From NCBI RefSeq assembly GCF_020520425.1, contig NC_079492.1:145235861-145299860 (forward strand): DNA of 64,000 nt, written 5' to 3'. The stretch's first letter is position 1; each line of letters begins with the position of its first letter. This DNA comes from Spinacia oleracea. Lineage: Eukaryota > Streptophyta > Magnoliopsida > Caryophyllales > Amaranthaceae. A program made the translations under genes and the position numbers. Shown in pieces: positions 11,413-22,630 of the stretch. The notes beneath the pieces are model-generated. The model saw only the letters and a program-made list of their open reading frames with translations, searched no databases and was not told the origin of the DNA.

Positions 11413-12636
11413 TTAATGAACCAAATTATATACTTCGTACAAAAATAAAAACAATCAGATCCAAGATCCACTATTTCAGAATGACACAAATAGAACATCT
11501 TACACATAAGCTTTCAGTTTATGCACAATTAGGATGCTCATATAGGCTACTAACATTAAATCATTGATGATGCATTTCCTCTCTGTAATCTGATTGAGAT
11601 TAAACTCTGGCTTATAGAGAAATGATAACAGAATTAAGATAAACAGAAGAAATGAGACTAAGAGACCTAACTTTGAAATTCAGGAACAACACATGAGGGC
11701 TTTCTGCAATATGACTCCAACTCTAAGATTATGCCTTGATGGGGATGCAATAAAAATATTAGTTCGGTATCTAATAACAATCCATTCTTCAACATTTATG
11801 GCTGAAGGCGTATTAATCGAGATATAATGCAATCATGTGTAAACAGAATGAGACTTTCATAACAAGTTACAGGATACCTGCATGGCTTCTCTGCACAACA
11901 GAACAACACATAGAACCAAAAGTATTTGAGATTTGTCCAGGGAGGAGCTTTAACCAGAGCCCATTACTTAACTGGAGCTAGATTCTTATAATTATCCAAA
12001 CATAGCCCAGATGTCTAGTAGAAAAGCTGTTACGGGCCAAACCTAAATTAAGCACACAAGCATGATATCTTCCAGCAAAGATAGCATTAGAAGGGGGCTA
12101 GACAAATGAAATTTATAAACTTGGAATTCTAGAGATAAATATCCAACATGAGTCATATCCGAGAATAAGATCCACCATAAAAGAATAAACAATGATTAGA
12201 GGGGGTTGAAAAATTGAGAGGAAGAAGAATCATTGACATCATAAAGCCCCCTAGAATTCCAAGCTTGATAGAGTTACGGGAGTTTGGTGCTTACTCTCAC
12301 TTTGATTATCACTTGAATTGAACATTACAACACGTAAACAACCATCTTGCTAGTTTTCTGGAATAAATTTTACCCGTAATTGAATTAAGGGGCATAAATC
12401 AAAGAATCGACTGAAGAAATAAGGTGTCTACTGGCTTGTCAAAAGGAAGATGGAGAGGTCTAACCATTGCAATCAGCAAAAAACATAGTGGTGATAGATA
12501 TATAGTTCAATATTAAGCTTGGATAACATTATATGCATGCTGAGACTTGAGACTGTTTAGAGAGGGGGGAAATTGCCAATCTTGGATGAGGATGAGAAAC
12601 GGCCATACGGGAGAACTGGTGAGACTGGAAGAGAAC
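11413..12636. other. Intergenic region without recognisable genes
   Basis: No convincing reading frame, RNA gene or closed mobile element found between the compact LTR element and the solo LTR. Confidence 0.5.
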
Positions 12637-13942
12637 TGTTGACCCTAAAGTTTTGATGATGACAAAGCAAACTCCTGACAATTGGTTAAGTTATGTTGCA
12701 TAATAGGTTCCGAGATCCTTAGAGGGATAATGCTAAGTTAAGGAGATCCTGAGTTGGATAAACTAAGCAACGTGGAATATAAACAAGTAATTGATCCATG
12801 TCAGACACTACATTGAAGATATAATCATTAAGCAAGTTTACAAAGGCGAGTTCCTAAGGCGAGATCCTCATATATTATGTGGATCCTCGATGTTCCAGAG
12901 AAGGAACAAATTGGGAAGACTTCGAGTGAAGCTTCTAAAGGTGCAACATGAAGACTACAACATATGAGTTTATGTTTAGGATTTATGTAAGTATTTAATA
13001 TTGTTTATACGTAATTTGGAACGAAAGGAACCTAAGTATTTTGGTACGTTTTAAATTGAAATATATTAACTGTAATTATAAAAGAGTTTTAAGTTGGAAA
13101 ATCTTTGTTAATAAATAAAATGAATTTAATTAATAAATGCAAACATAGGATTCTGTTTTCATTCTCCTTGTTTCTCAAGCAAAAGATTTTCCATGATCCT
13201 TAAAACTCTCCCACGTATTTCTGTTTAAACGTGCAAGTAGTGTTTTGATTTGGTCTCCCTGTTTCTCTCCAACTATGCCCATGTTACTGAGCAGTAACAG
13301 TTAGTGGGTAGTTGAGGAGAACATGGGTACCCAATCTTAGGTAAAACTCTCCTATAAAAGGAGAAGAGTTTTAGCTTTTCAAAACACAACTGATTTCTAC
13401 AAAATCTATCTTAAAGAGCTTAAACGTTTTAAAAGAATCAGTTGGCAAAATAGAGTGTTCCTTGAGTTCCTTATTATTATAAGCTTTATTACGTACTAGA
13501 ATCTATCTATCATATTGTATTTTGGGTTTAAGGATTGAGTGATCCTTGAGTGACTTAGAGTTAAGTCAAAGAGAGAAAGAGCGACTAAGAGTTTAGTCAA
13601 AGAGAGAAACAGTGACTTAGAGTTAAGTCAAAGAGAAAAGGAGCGAATTAGAGTTAAGTCAGAGAGAGAAAGAGTAGCACAGTAATCGAAGGGGATTGCT
13701 GTGGGGAACTCGTGTTCGAGATGAACTCGAGTTAAAGAGTGTATTTGTAATAGAGTTATTGCATTAATACAAAAGAGTAGTGAGGTTCTTCTTGATTAGG
13801 GTCAAGAAGGTTCCTCCGTTTTATATCTTTCTTCGCTCATTGTTCTCAGTCTCTTTATTGTTTAAATTCCGCAAGAAACTTACTCAAGTTCCCAAGAAAC
13901 AATTCACCCCCCCTCTTGTCAAGTGTTCCTACTGAACTATCA
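12637..13942 (+). mobile_element. Solo LTR, large Copia (SIRE/Maximus-like)
   Basis: A 1,306-bp TG...CA unit with AGAAC on both sides (12632-12636 and 13943-13947). It begins TGTTGACCCTAAAGTTTTGA and near its end reads AATTCACCCCCCCTCTTG, both familiar from long LTRs of SIRE/Maximus-type Copia elements. A TATA-like TATAAAAG lies at 13353-13360. Inside, 13549-13670 has four ~40-bp repeats built on GACTTAGAGTTAAGTCAAAG. No internal region or second LTR is present, so it is what remains after recombination between two LTRs. Confidence 0.85.
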
Positions 13943-14679
13943 AGAACGATCGAGGAAATTGACAACACGTGGCACATTACAACTAGGGCATTTTGGGGCT
14001 TTTATCTTCTTCTTCTCCTTCTTTACTTAATACTTCATACTACCCCATAAAGACTATAATGGTTTTTCACAAAAATGAAGGGGGGAAAACCCCCTTCCAG
14101 GCTGAATTTTAAGTATTAAGGCTTGGCAAGCTAGAGTTCATTTGCAGTCTAGTGCCCACTACTAGACTATGGACATGGAAGACAATCCACCAATCCTTCA
14201 GTCATTAAAAATAAGAACACATAAATCATGCTAGTTATATGCTTCATGTATAAACAATTAAACATCCAATTATAAATTTATAATCCACCAGTATTTAACA
14301 CATAGAACTCCATTCGATATATTTGGTGTCCTATCAGCTTATCAGACACATTAAACTGGTCCTATATGCCATAATTAGATACAGATTGTAAGAACACATT
14401 CATAAACCAGCAGTATCAAACACATTCATAAACCAGCAGTATCAAACACGTACAAATCATTCATACCATCACTCTATTTTGAAATCTTCAAGCACAATCA
14501 CAAAATTCAAAGCATGTTGACAAACATATATGGCATTACTCCAATCATTTGCTATATAGAAAAAGCTTCATATTCATGGCAAAATATACAAACTCTATTC
14601 TACACGGCGACACATATCAATCAACATATGTCTAACTATCAGCACAATGTACAAAAAGGGAATGCAACTTACTACAAGT
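13943..14679. other. Intergenic region downstream of mTERF gene
   Basis: Likely includes the mTERF 3' UTR. The only structure seen is a perfect two-copy 26-bp tandem repeat at 14394-14445 (unit ACACATTCATAAACCAGCAG plus TATCAA). Confidence 0.6.
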
Positions 14680-15567
14680 CTACAATCGATCAATTAGCTG
14701 CAATCTCATCTCAAGCAACCGAACATTGAACTCTCCATCGCTAACCTTCAACATATCCCTAAGCGGCATAGAAAATCCATGCTCCACCAACAACCGATGT
14801 CGCGGCTTAATCTTCCCTTCCAAACTAAACGAAAAATACTGCGGAAACCGCTTAATCTCCTTCAAATCTCTCTTCATTTCCTTCACGAAGTACTCCACTT
14901 TCGGCTTAAAGTTATTCTCAACACTGTAAGTGAGCAACCCAGGTGACCGGAGTACCATAGTAACCACCTCAAATTCCGAAAACCCTAAGCTCCCCAAATA
15001 CTCCAATTTAGGAATCAAAGTGTTTTCCACACTCGAGACCAACAAAACGGAAGTGTGGCAATCAATTCTATGCTCACCTACAAACCCTAATTTCCGCAAG
15101 AACAACAAAGTGGGGCGCAACTGAAGGTCGACACTTGAAACGAGCAATCTAGGGCACCGGATAATGGATTTGCTGACGTCAGGGAACGGTAATTGAAGTT
15201 CGTTGATGAGGAAATCGAAAATTGGGTAAAGATGGAGGTGGGGATCGGAGGTGAGGAGTTGAGGGTACATGTCGAGAATGCGGCCGAGAGAGGAGCGCGG
15301 GATTCCAAAGGAAGAAAGGCAATTTTCGACGGATTTCAGGGTTTGGAGAGAGGAAGAGCGGAATTGGGGGTTTTCTCGGAGGGCTTTGATGGAGTTGACG
15401 TTTAGGGATTCGAGGTAGAGGAGTTTGCGGCGGAATTGGAGGCCAGTGTCGGTGGTTGGAGCGGCGGAGAGAGAAATTGAGGGGGGTAGGAAGGGTTTAA
15501 GGGGAGGAGATAAGACGAAGTGGGGAGGGGGGTGGAGGAGGGAGGTGGTGGTGAGTCGTGGTATCAT
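14680..15567 (-). CDS. mTERF-family protein, probably organellar
   Basis: Single-exon 295-residue protein. The first ~45 residues are rich in Ser/Thr/Pro/Leu with few acidic residues, consistent with a chloroplast or mitochondrial transit peptide. From about residue 70 come repeated ~30-residue mTERF motifs with the signature proline ([64 protein letters not shown]). mTERF proteins are helical-repeat nucleic-acid-binding proteins acting in organellar transcription, splicing or ribosome assembly. At ~295 residues it belongs to the short plant class (like Arabidopsis At2g34620 or SOLDAT10). I cannot tell which ortholog it is. The start was chosen as the first ATG before the transit-like region. 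Confidence 0.88.
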   Translation of the reverse strand: MIPRLTTTSLLHPPPHFVLSPPLKPFLPPSISLSAAPTTDTGLQFRRKLLYLESLNVNSIKALRENPQFRSSSLQTLKSVENCLSSFGIPRSSLGRILDMYPQLLTSDPHLHLYPIFDFLINELQLPFPDVSKSIIRCPRLLVSSVDLQLRPTLLFLRKLGFVGEHRIDCHTSVLLVSSVENTLIPKLEYLGSLGFSEFEVVTMVLRSPGLLTYSVENNFKPKVEYFVKEMKRDLKEIKRFPQYFSFSLEGKIKPRHRLLVEHGFSMPLRDMLKVSDGEFNVRLLEMRLQLIDRL

Positions 15568-15972
15568 TTTTCAAGTAGCATTTGGAATGAAAGAAGGGCG
15601 GAATGTGTGTGTTCTCTGTTCTCTGTTTGGGTGGTGTTAACCGTTGAAGCACTGGACTACTCGAATAGTATACGAAGTGAGTAACTGACAAGTTGATACG
15701 GAGTACTCCGTAACAGGTAACTTGATATCGTGGTATCGGTTTTCTCTCGTAAATAATTTTTAATTTAAGGTATGATTTCTTCCAAAAATTTTACATGGTT
15801 ATTTCTCACAATTTTTGAGCAATAAAGGTTAATTTCGACAAATTTGCCAAAAGATAAGATTAATAAACTTTATCACGTAAGACTCGAAGTTAATCAAAAC
15901 TTTAAAGAACCTTTTATTACTCCGTATTTTGTATTGTATTGTACGACTAGTACAGTAATATATAAATGTTAT

Positions 15973-16598
15973 GTTTCTCCATTAAAATAATGTACAACAA
16001 ATTGTGTGGTGTTCACCCAAAAGTTCCCTGGAGAAGGAAAATGTGCAACAATTCTGCAACTCCTAAAAGCCTGTTCATTCTGTGGGTTGCTATCTGGAAG
16101 AGATTACCTACTCTTGACAGATTGATGAAATGGGGAGTTGTTACTGCTGATGGTTGTCCTATCTGCAGTACTTGCACTGAATCTGCAGATCACTTGTTCT
16201 TTGCCTGTACTTTCTCCTGTAGAGTTTGGCAGAAAGTTTTGGATTTGCTGCAGTTCAAGAGAAGACCTGAGCCCTTTGTTAATGAGTTGCAGTGGGTGAT
16301 TAAGAGTTGTAAAAGGAGTGGCAGTAGACACAAGCTTCTGGGAATGTTCTTTGCTGAAAGTGTATACTCCATTTGGTTGAATAGGAATGATGTTGTCTAA
16401 AATCGCAAAACCCTGAGGTGTTGTTTAGGCAGATCCAGTTTAATGTAGCTAGTAGATCATCTGATGTACTTAGCTTTACACTTTTGAATTTGAGTAGATA
16501 GTGTTATAGAGCTCTATTGGCTGATGTGCTTGAGCTTGTAATTGGGGTGTTTGCCTTATTTCTTCTTCCTTTTGGTAATAATATCCTTATTTGCCAAA
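15973..16598 (+). mobile_element. 5'-truncated L1-type LINE with target duplication
   Basis: About 626 bp bounded by AATATATAAATGTTAT at 15957-15972 and again at 16599-16615 (with one extra A), the insertion duplication. It holds the last part of ORF2, with a cysteine/histidine zf-RVT domain (WKRLPTLDRLMKWGVV, CPICSTCTESADHLFFACTF), a stop near 16400, then a 3' UTR ending TTATTTGCCAAAAA. This is the normal outcome of incomplete LINE reverse transcription. The well-kept reading frame and duplication suggest modest age. Confidence 0.88.
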
Positions 16599-16615
16599 AA
16601 ATATATAAATGTTAT

Positions 16616-17630
16616 TTGGTTATTAAGTAGATCTTACGATCCGATTTTCTCCGGCCTTCATCGGTCTAAGGTAGAATCCTTGGTACTAAAGATCTTAGGT
16701 GATAATATTTGTTGAACCACCATTTACTCAATAGTGGACTATAGGTTCAATGCCTAAATTTTGAATGTTGAATTGTGAGATCATGGATGCAAGTCTTGTA
16801 TCAACAAGTTAGGCCTCAGCCTAATGATTAAAAATTGAAAACTTATACTCCTATACAATATGTTACAAGTTCGAATCTCCGACACTTCCATCAATTTGAG
16901 CTTGTAATGCCTTTCTGTGTCACTCATACAAAAAAAAAGAGTCAATAATCATAATCACAAGTAAGAAGCCGTAAAAGGCCATCTAGCCAACTAGAAATAT
17001 GTTTTGTGGCTCATTCGCGCAAAAAAAAGGAGATTCAATAATCTCGATCACAATAGAAGCCGTGAAAGGCCATCTAGGCATACATCTTTTTCAACAGATT
17101 TAAAATTCAAAGATTCCAGCAGTTCTATAGTTCTATGTATGACAAAGTAGCATCTAATCATCAATGTGCATTCAGTAGTAGCCTATGAAGTTTCAACTTG
17201 TATTTTAGAATCCTTCGCTTCCTTGACTGACTTTTTTCATTGATATTTTGCCAATGTTGAAATTTCGTAAATTTGTCATTATGAGGTGAGGATATGGACT
17301 AATGGTACTAATCCACATGGTTATACAGAGCGTTACGATACAAAATGTGATACGACATATTGGGTTTAGACACGTTAAATACTTAAATGGGTTGGTCAGA
17401 TCGAGTGAGTAAAAAGCTCTTCACATTTGTAAAAAAATAAATTATAATTTTTTTTTGGCAAAATAAAAATAAATTATAATTTGTCTTTAATGTTCTTCAC
17501 ATTTATTATTATCGGCCATTAGAATTAAGGTTCCATGGGCTTAATTTTAAGATATCAAGTTAGCATGGTTAGGTATTTTAGTGGGTTGGTATCATATTGA
17601 GTTCGGGCCGGTTAGACTTAGACATATTTA
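16616..17630. other. Intergenic, scraps of repeats
   Basis: No gene seen. A SINE-like scrap with GTTCGAATCTCCGAC lies near 16810-16930. A short duplicated phrase (GAAGCCGT.AAAGGCCATCTAG) occurs at about 16966 and 17058. Confidence 0.5.
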
Positions 17631-18030
17631 GGCCATGTTCGGCAAAATTAGCAGTAGCGGGTAGCGGTTAGCGGTTAAGTAGCGGGTAGCGGTTAAAGTA
17701 GCGAGTAGCGGTGAATAGTAGCGGGTAACAGTTAGCTGTCGAAGTAGCGGTAACTAATATGAGTGTTCGGTAAAAGTAGCGGTTGATATTATAAAAATAA
17801 AAGTAAAAGCAAGAATATTATTTAAAACTTTATTATAAATTTGTCAAACGCTACCCGCTACCTTAACCGCTACTAATTTTAACGTTTGACAAAAGCTACC
17901 CAACCGCTACCTCAACCGTTAACCGCTACTTAAATCGCTACTTTACCAAACACTTACAAATTTTACAAGTAGCGTCTTGACTAGGTCAAAACGCTACCCG
18001 CTACCTCAAACGCTACCGCCGAACACGCCC
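17631..18030. mobile_element. Tourist-like (PIF/Harbinger) MITE rich in AGCGG repeats
   Basis: 400 bp flanked by TTA on both sides (17628-17630, 18031-18033). Ends are GGCCATGTTCGGC and GCCGAACACGCCC, 11 of 13 bases inverted-complementary. Both arms are built from repeats of GTAGCGG/CCGCTAC (GTAGCGGGTAGCGGTTAGCGG at the left, its complements at the right), so the whole element folds into one long imperfect hairpin. Confidence 0.82.
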
Positions 18031-18478
18031 TTAATCAGACCTAGAAAAAACCAATTACACGTCCATAAATATCATTAACAATCCAACCCGAGATTCTGGC
18101 ATTCAGCAGTGTGATACTGTGATAAATAAAACAAATAAAAGTGCCAATATTAATAGAGAAATTGATTTAATTCAAACAATAATACTACTTGCAAGTCAAT
18201 AATTATGTGTCTGTCAATATGCCAAATGAAAGTTGTTTTCCAAAATGAGAAATTTGTTTATGTAGTAAGTACACTAGCAGTTGTAATCCCGTGACAGTTT
18301 CTTTTATATAGCTCTCTAATCTCTAATTATCTATGTATAATGTATATCAAATGATAGGTTGTTTACAATTAGATCACTTTCGAAAGCTGTTAATCAGGCG
18401 AATCTTTCGCGCTTATGCATAATTAATCCAACATGTTAGTATTGTATTAGGCTATTAATTAGCTTAAGCTTTAATGTA

Positions 18479-18711
18479 CTACTCCATCATTCTCTAAAAT
18501 ATTGCCCCATTTGAATTTTTATGGTCACCAAGACACGACTTAAATGCAAAAACCTCTAATTCCACAGTTGTAAAAAATATAAAAAATTGATATTTCAAAA
18601 CTATATTAAAATGAATCTAACAAGATCGCACATGAACATATTATTATTAATAGGCTAATTGAAATTCATGATCAAAGTAATTAGATAATCTTTTAGGGAC
18701 AGAGGGAGTAG
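18479..18711. mobile_element. Stowaway-type MITE
   Basis: 233 bp with ends CTACTCCATCATTCTCTAAAA and TTTTAGGGACAGAGGGAGTAG, flanked by TA. The ends are diverged, suggesting greater age. Confidence 0.7.
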
Positions 18712-19499
18712 TATGTAAGAGAATTTACCATCTTACCAAACATGAGTATAAATTTATTATAATCGATTGTGTCATCTTGTACATACATGTTTTGAGGAAT
18801 CAAACCAATTGAATTATTAGAAAAATTGATTTTGGGGACATCATCGATTCACTCTCTTGCTAGTTGCCTCATAATATGACAAGTTCAGTCGCAATGCAAA
18901 TTATAGACTATTGGCCTCCATCGCAATTGGATTGATTGGTATCATTGGTCAATGTTATTTTTGTTGTTGTATGAGTCAAAACGGCAATATTAAATTACAA
19001 ATGTGGGAAGTCAGAAGAGAGATTCAAACTGTAACCTAGTATGCATATCCTTAATCTTAATTACTGGGCCAAAACATCAAAAATATAATTGGTCCATGTT
19101 ATTGTTAGTACAAGAACAATTTTTTTTACTTTTTATTTTTTTATAGTACACAATATTAAAGGTGATTATGATATTTCGTTCGTAGAGCACTACAGAGTAT
19201 TTATCATTTTTGGAGGACTCATAAATTTGCAAGAAAAGTTCACCAAGGAGAAGTTTTAGTAAAGATATAAACTAAGGACACAATGATCATCTAGATTGAG
19301 GAGCTGTCCAATCAAGACAAGATTGAATTTTATTTTTTCTTGGAGAATTGATGGTTTGATTGCAAAGTTGCCAAAAGAATATAGAATACAAATAGCTTTC
19401 AAATTTGGTCCATAGCATAGATTTTTGGCATCCCATGCTAAGGACATGTAGTGGCCTAAGGACAAAGTCACGGCAAATAGTAACCGACTAACCGGAATA

Positions 19500-19759
19500 C
19501 TTCCTCCGTTTCTCAATAGATGCATCGTTTCTCTTTTGTACACTTTTCATTAACTAATTTTGACAATTATTATTTCACGTTATGTAGAAACAAACATAGT
19601 CAAGTCAGATCTTGTTAAATTCGTATCAATGTGAGGATTCCAAATATCAATTTTTTTTAATTTTAATTACTTACACGCAATTAGAGATATTAATGTTCAA
19701 AGAAGTATGTTGGGATACGTGGAAAAAAAAATGATGCATCTATTGTGAAACGGAGGAAG
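19500..19759. mobile_element. Stowaway-type MITE
   Basis: 260 bp, ends CTTCCTCCGTTTCTCAATAG / complement ending CGGAGGAAG, with TA on both sides. Same subfamily as 651-887. Confidence 0.83.
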
Positions 19760-20078
19760 TATGCTTTAAAGTTGAAATTAAAATCACGCAAGTATTTTGG
19801 GATCGGCTTTTATAAAACTTAAACTTATAGAAGGATATCTTTTAGAATTTAGGAAACAACGTGGAAACATTGTGGAGTATTTCAATATTATAAATTTGAA
19901 GTATCTCATATGATCCACGGTAGACCGATCAGAAACCGATATACAAGAGGCCGTAACGAAATTAGACTTTAGTCCTAACCTTATTGCCTTATCGGTAACA
20001 GAAAAAGTGACAAGAAGGTCATGTAAAAGTGATTTAGAATCCTAATTAGTCTAAACTCTAAACAACCATTGAAAGATA

Positions 20079-20400
20079 CTTCCTCCGTCCCTTAATACTC
20101 GCACCGCTTTCCTTTTCGGACCGTCCCTTAATACTTGCACCGCTTTTATAAATGGAAATCTTCACCAATATTATATTATTTCTCACACTTATATACCTAT
20201 TACCCCACCTACACCCTACTCCCTACAAAAAAATCATTTAAAAATCTACACTCCCCACTCACCACTCCCCACCCCTTACACATTTCCCACTAACTATATT
20301 AAAAAAATACCCACTATCAACCATTAAATTAATAAGTCAATGCAAATGTCTTAAACTCCGCACCGGTTAAACCGGTGCGAGTATTAAGGGACGGAGGGAG
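20079..20400. mobile_element. Stowaway-type MITE with internal palindrome
   Basis: 322 bp with ends CTTCCTCCGTCCCTTAATAC and GTATTAAGGGACGGAGGGAG, flanked by TA. The left side carries a second, inner copy of CCGTCCCTTAATACTTGCAC. Near the right end is the perfect palindrome GCACCGGTTTAACCGGTGC-like block at about 20371-20389. Confidence 0.85.
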
Positions 20401-21220
20401 TAATACGTAATTAGTATATACTACGTATGATCTTGGATTTAATGATTTGTTTTCATCATGACATCATTTTCATGAGTTTCATCATCTATTGACTATTGTA
20501 ATACGTATATTGAACGCAAAATATTCAAACGCAATAATCTTTTACTTTTCTTTTTGTTAGAAACACATAAATTGCTTCTTTTTCCATTAAAGCTAATTGT
20601 TCGTCTACTTTGCATTCCAGATCCGAATTTTTTTTCGTACAACGGTTGTTCAACATGGATTTACATACCAGGAAAAATAGGGGTAGGGGTTGCCCCTCAA
20701 AAAATTGAGAGTAGAAATATCAAGTGGCAAAAAATTGTGAGATGGAGAGAGTAGTATATTTTATTATTTTGGTTGAAGGGGAAATTACATAGCCCTCACG
20801 TTAAAAAGTGAAGGAGAGAATCAAAACCAAATCAATAAAAGCCAGGCCTAAGCTAATGAACTCATACTACATGTATTTATTTGCTCCACTTTTCTTTTTG
20901 GTCCGCCTCAATATAATTTTGCCTCACTTAGACCCCTTTATTTTGGCTTGTAAGTTACATAAATTTTCTAACTACTAGCAAACTATTGAAGTACATAGGA
21001 GCAATTAGCCAGGCTAAACAAATTAGCTCTAAAAAACTAATCAACTTGGGAAAAAAAGAACGGTATAAAACAATTGTTTATTTGGTAAATATGTGAGTTA
21101 TAAATAAAAATGATTTTAAAAAAATGCTTGAAAAATCCATGCAATTTGCTAACTGTTGGAGCAAAAAAAGATAGAAAAGTAGTAGCTTGAAAATCTGATG
21201 TGGCAAATAAAAGCAACATA

Positions 21221-21609
21221 CTCCCTCCGTATTTATTTAAGGGATACACTTGGACGGCCACGGATTTTAAGAATGAAGAATTGAATGAAATAAAGTAATA
21301 TGTCCGTGGCAATGCTATAGCAAGCAACTACACACCATGTTATTTTAGGGGATGGGGGATGGAGTGAATGAAAATAAACACTCCAAATCTGCTATAGCAA
21401 GCAATTACTACACACCATGTTATTTTTGGGGATGGGGGATGAGGTGTAGTTCTAAAACTATTTGTTTAATAGGGTGGTGAGACATAGGATATATTATAGA
21501 TTATTTAATTAGATGGTGGGGTTGATAAGTTACTAAAAATGACAAGTTATCTCTTAAATAAATACGGCCGGAAAAGGCAAGTGTATCCTTTAAATAAATA
21601 CAGAGGGAG
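21221..21609. mobile_element. Stowaway-type MITE with an internal duplication
   Basis: 389 bp with ends CTCCCTCCGTATTTATTTAA / complement ending CAGAGGGAG and TA on both sides. Inside, ~60 bp starting TGCTATAGCAAGCAA and running to GGGGATGGGGGATG is present twice in tandem (from about 21314 and 21392). Confidence 0.83.
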
Positions 21610-21715
21610 TATCAATTTGCTTACCATTAAAGATGCTCCAATGATGTTTTCTTCTGTTTCGGTTACATTTAATTCCAGACGAAAAGTTTTGGATACCAAC
21701 CCTCAAAACTTTACC

Positions 21716-21925
21716 AACTAAGCTAGGTGTTATCTACATATTGGCATGTATATAAGAATTTGTCACTCCGTAGTAAAGAAATAATGCCCCGCCATATCTG
21801 TCAGTTAACTAAGCTAGCTAACATCCACATATTAAGATCATGGGCTCATGGCATGTACTAAGTATATAAGAATATAGTACTCCATAGTAAAGAAATAATG
21901 CCCCCCTATATCGTCCATAATATGG
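21716..21925. repeat. Imperfect tandem duplication
   Basis: Two diverged copies of roughly 100-110 bp, each running AACTAAGCTAG...ACATATT...GGCATGTA...TATATAAGAAT...TAGTAAAGAAATAATGCCCC. Confidence 0.7.
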
Positions 21926-22630
21926 GTCTATGTGCGAGAGATGGGCAATAACAACCCTATATTATTCCACTATATCTTTAGAAATGTCTTGGACCTCTAG
22001 TATATATGAACAATTTGACTAAATTCTGGTACTTGATGTAAGTTGATATGTGAGCTAAATTTGTTCGATTATTCTCGTCCAGCCTTATCTTGTGCTGGCC
22101 ACACTCTATTGTAACCACACGACAAACTATCCCTATTAAGCATATAATAATTCCAATCCCAAGTCCAAAGAGCAACTTCCTAGGCAACTCTCTCTCTCAT
22201 TCAATTCATAGATTAAGTCATGTTCTTCTGTTCTTGTTAGAATATTACTATAGTTTTTTTACTCAACTTTTATACTAACTAAACTGAAAAATCCACCCAT
22301 AACATAAGTTTACATATATAATCATCAAAGAATATAAGATTCACAAAAAGATATTTTTTATTTTAGGACAGTCACAAGGGACAATTCCCATGTTTGGTTA
22401 GGTATTTCTTAGTGTGTTTCCTGCATCTATTATCGATGGTGTTCTTACAACGTGCCTAATTTTTCATCCTACTTCTGTTAAGGTAATAACTTGCTCCACC
22501 ATATTTGGAAATTAGGACATAATTTGAAGTTATATTATATGTACTTATCTACTGTATTATTAGTGTTGAGTGATCATGTGATTATATCTGAAGTTTTGTT
22601 TTCAGAGAATCGCGTATTATTGAGAAGGAA

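Larger units (their letters stand above)
20401..22630. other. Intergenic region upstream of the first YSL gene
   Basis: Apart from the MITE at 21221-21609 and the tandem duplication at 21716-21925, I see no gene. A likely 5' leader intron acceptor (TTTTGTTTTCAG) ends about 25 bp before the YSL start codon, so part of 22360-22600 may be its 5' UTR exon and intron. Confidence 0.5.

Noticed and set aside
15087-15640. Several ORFs overlapping the mTERF gene
   Set aside because: Shadow frames; the 295-residue minus-strand frame has mTERF repeats.
22090-22278. 62-codon ORF upstream of YSL copy 1
   Set aside because: Low-complexity, no homology recognised, lies in promoter/leader DNA.
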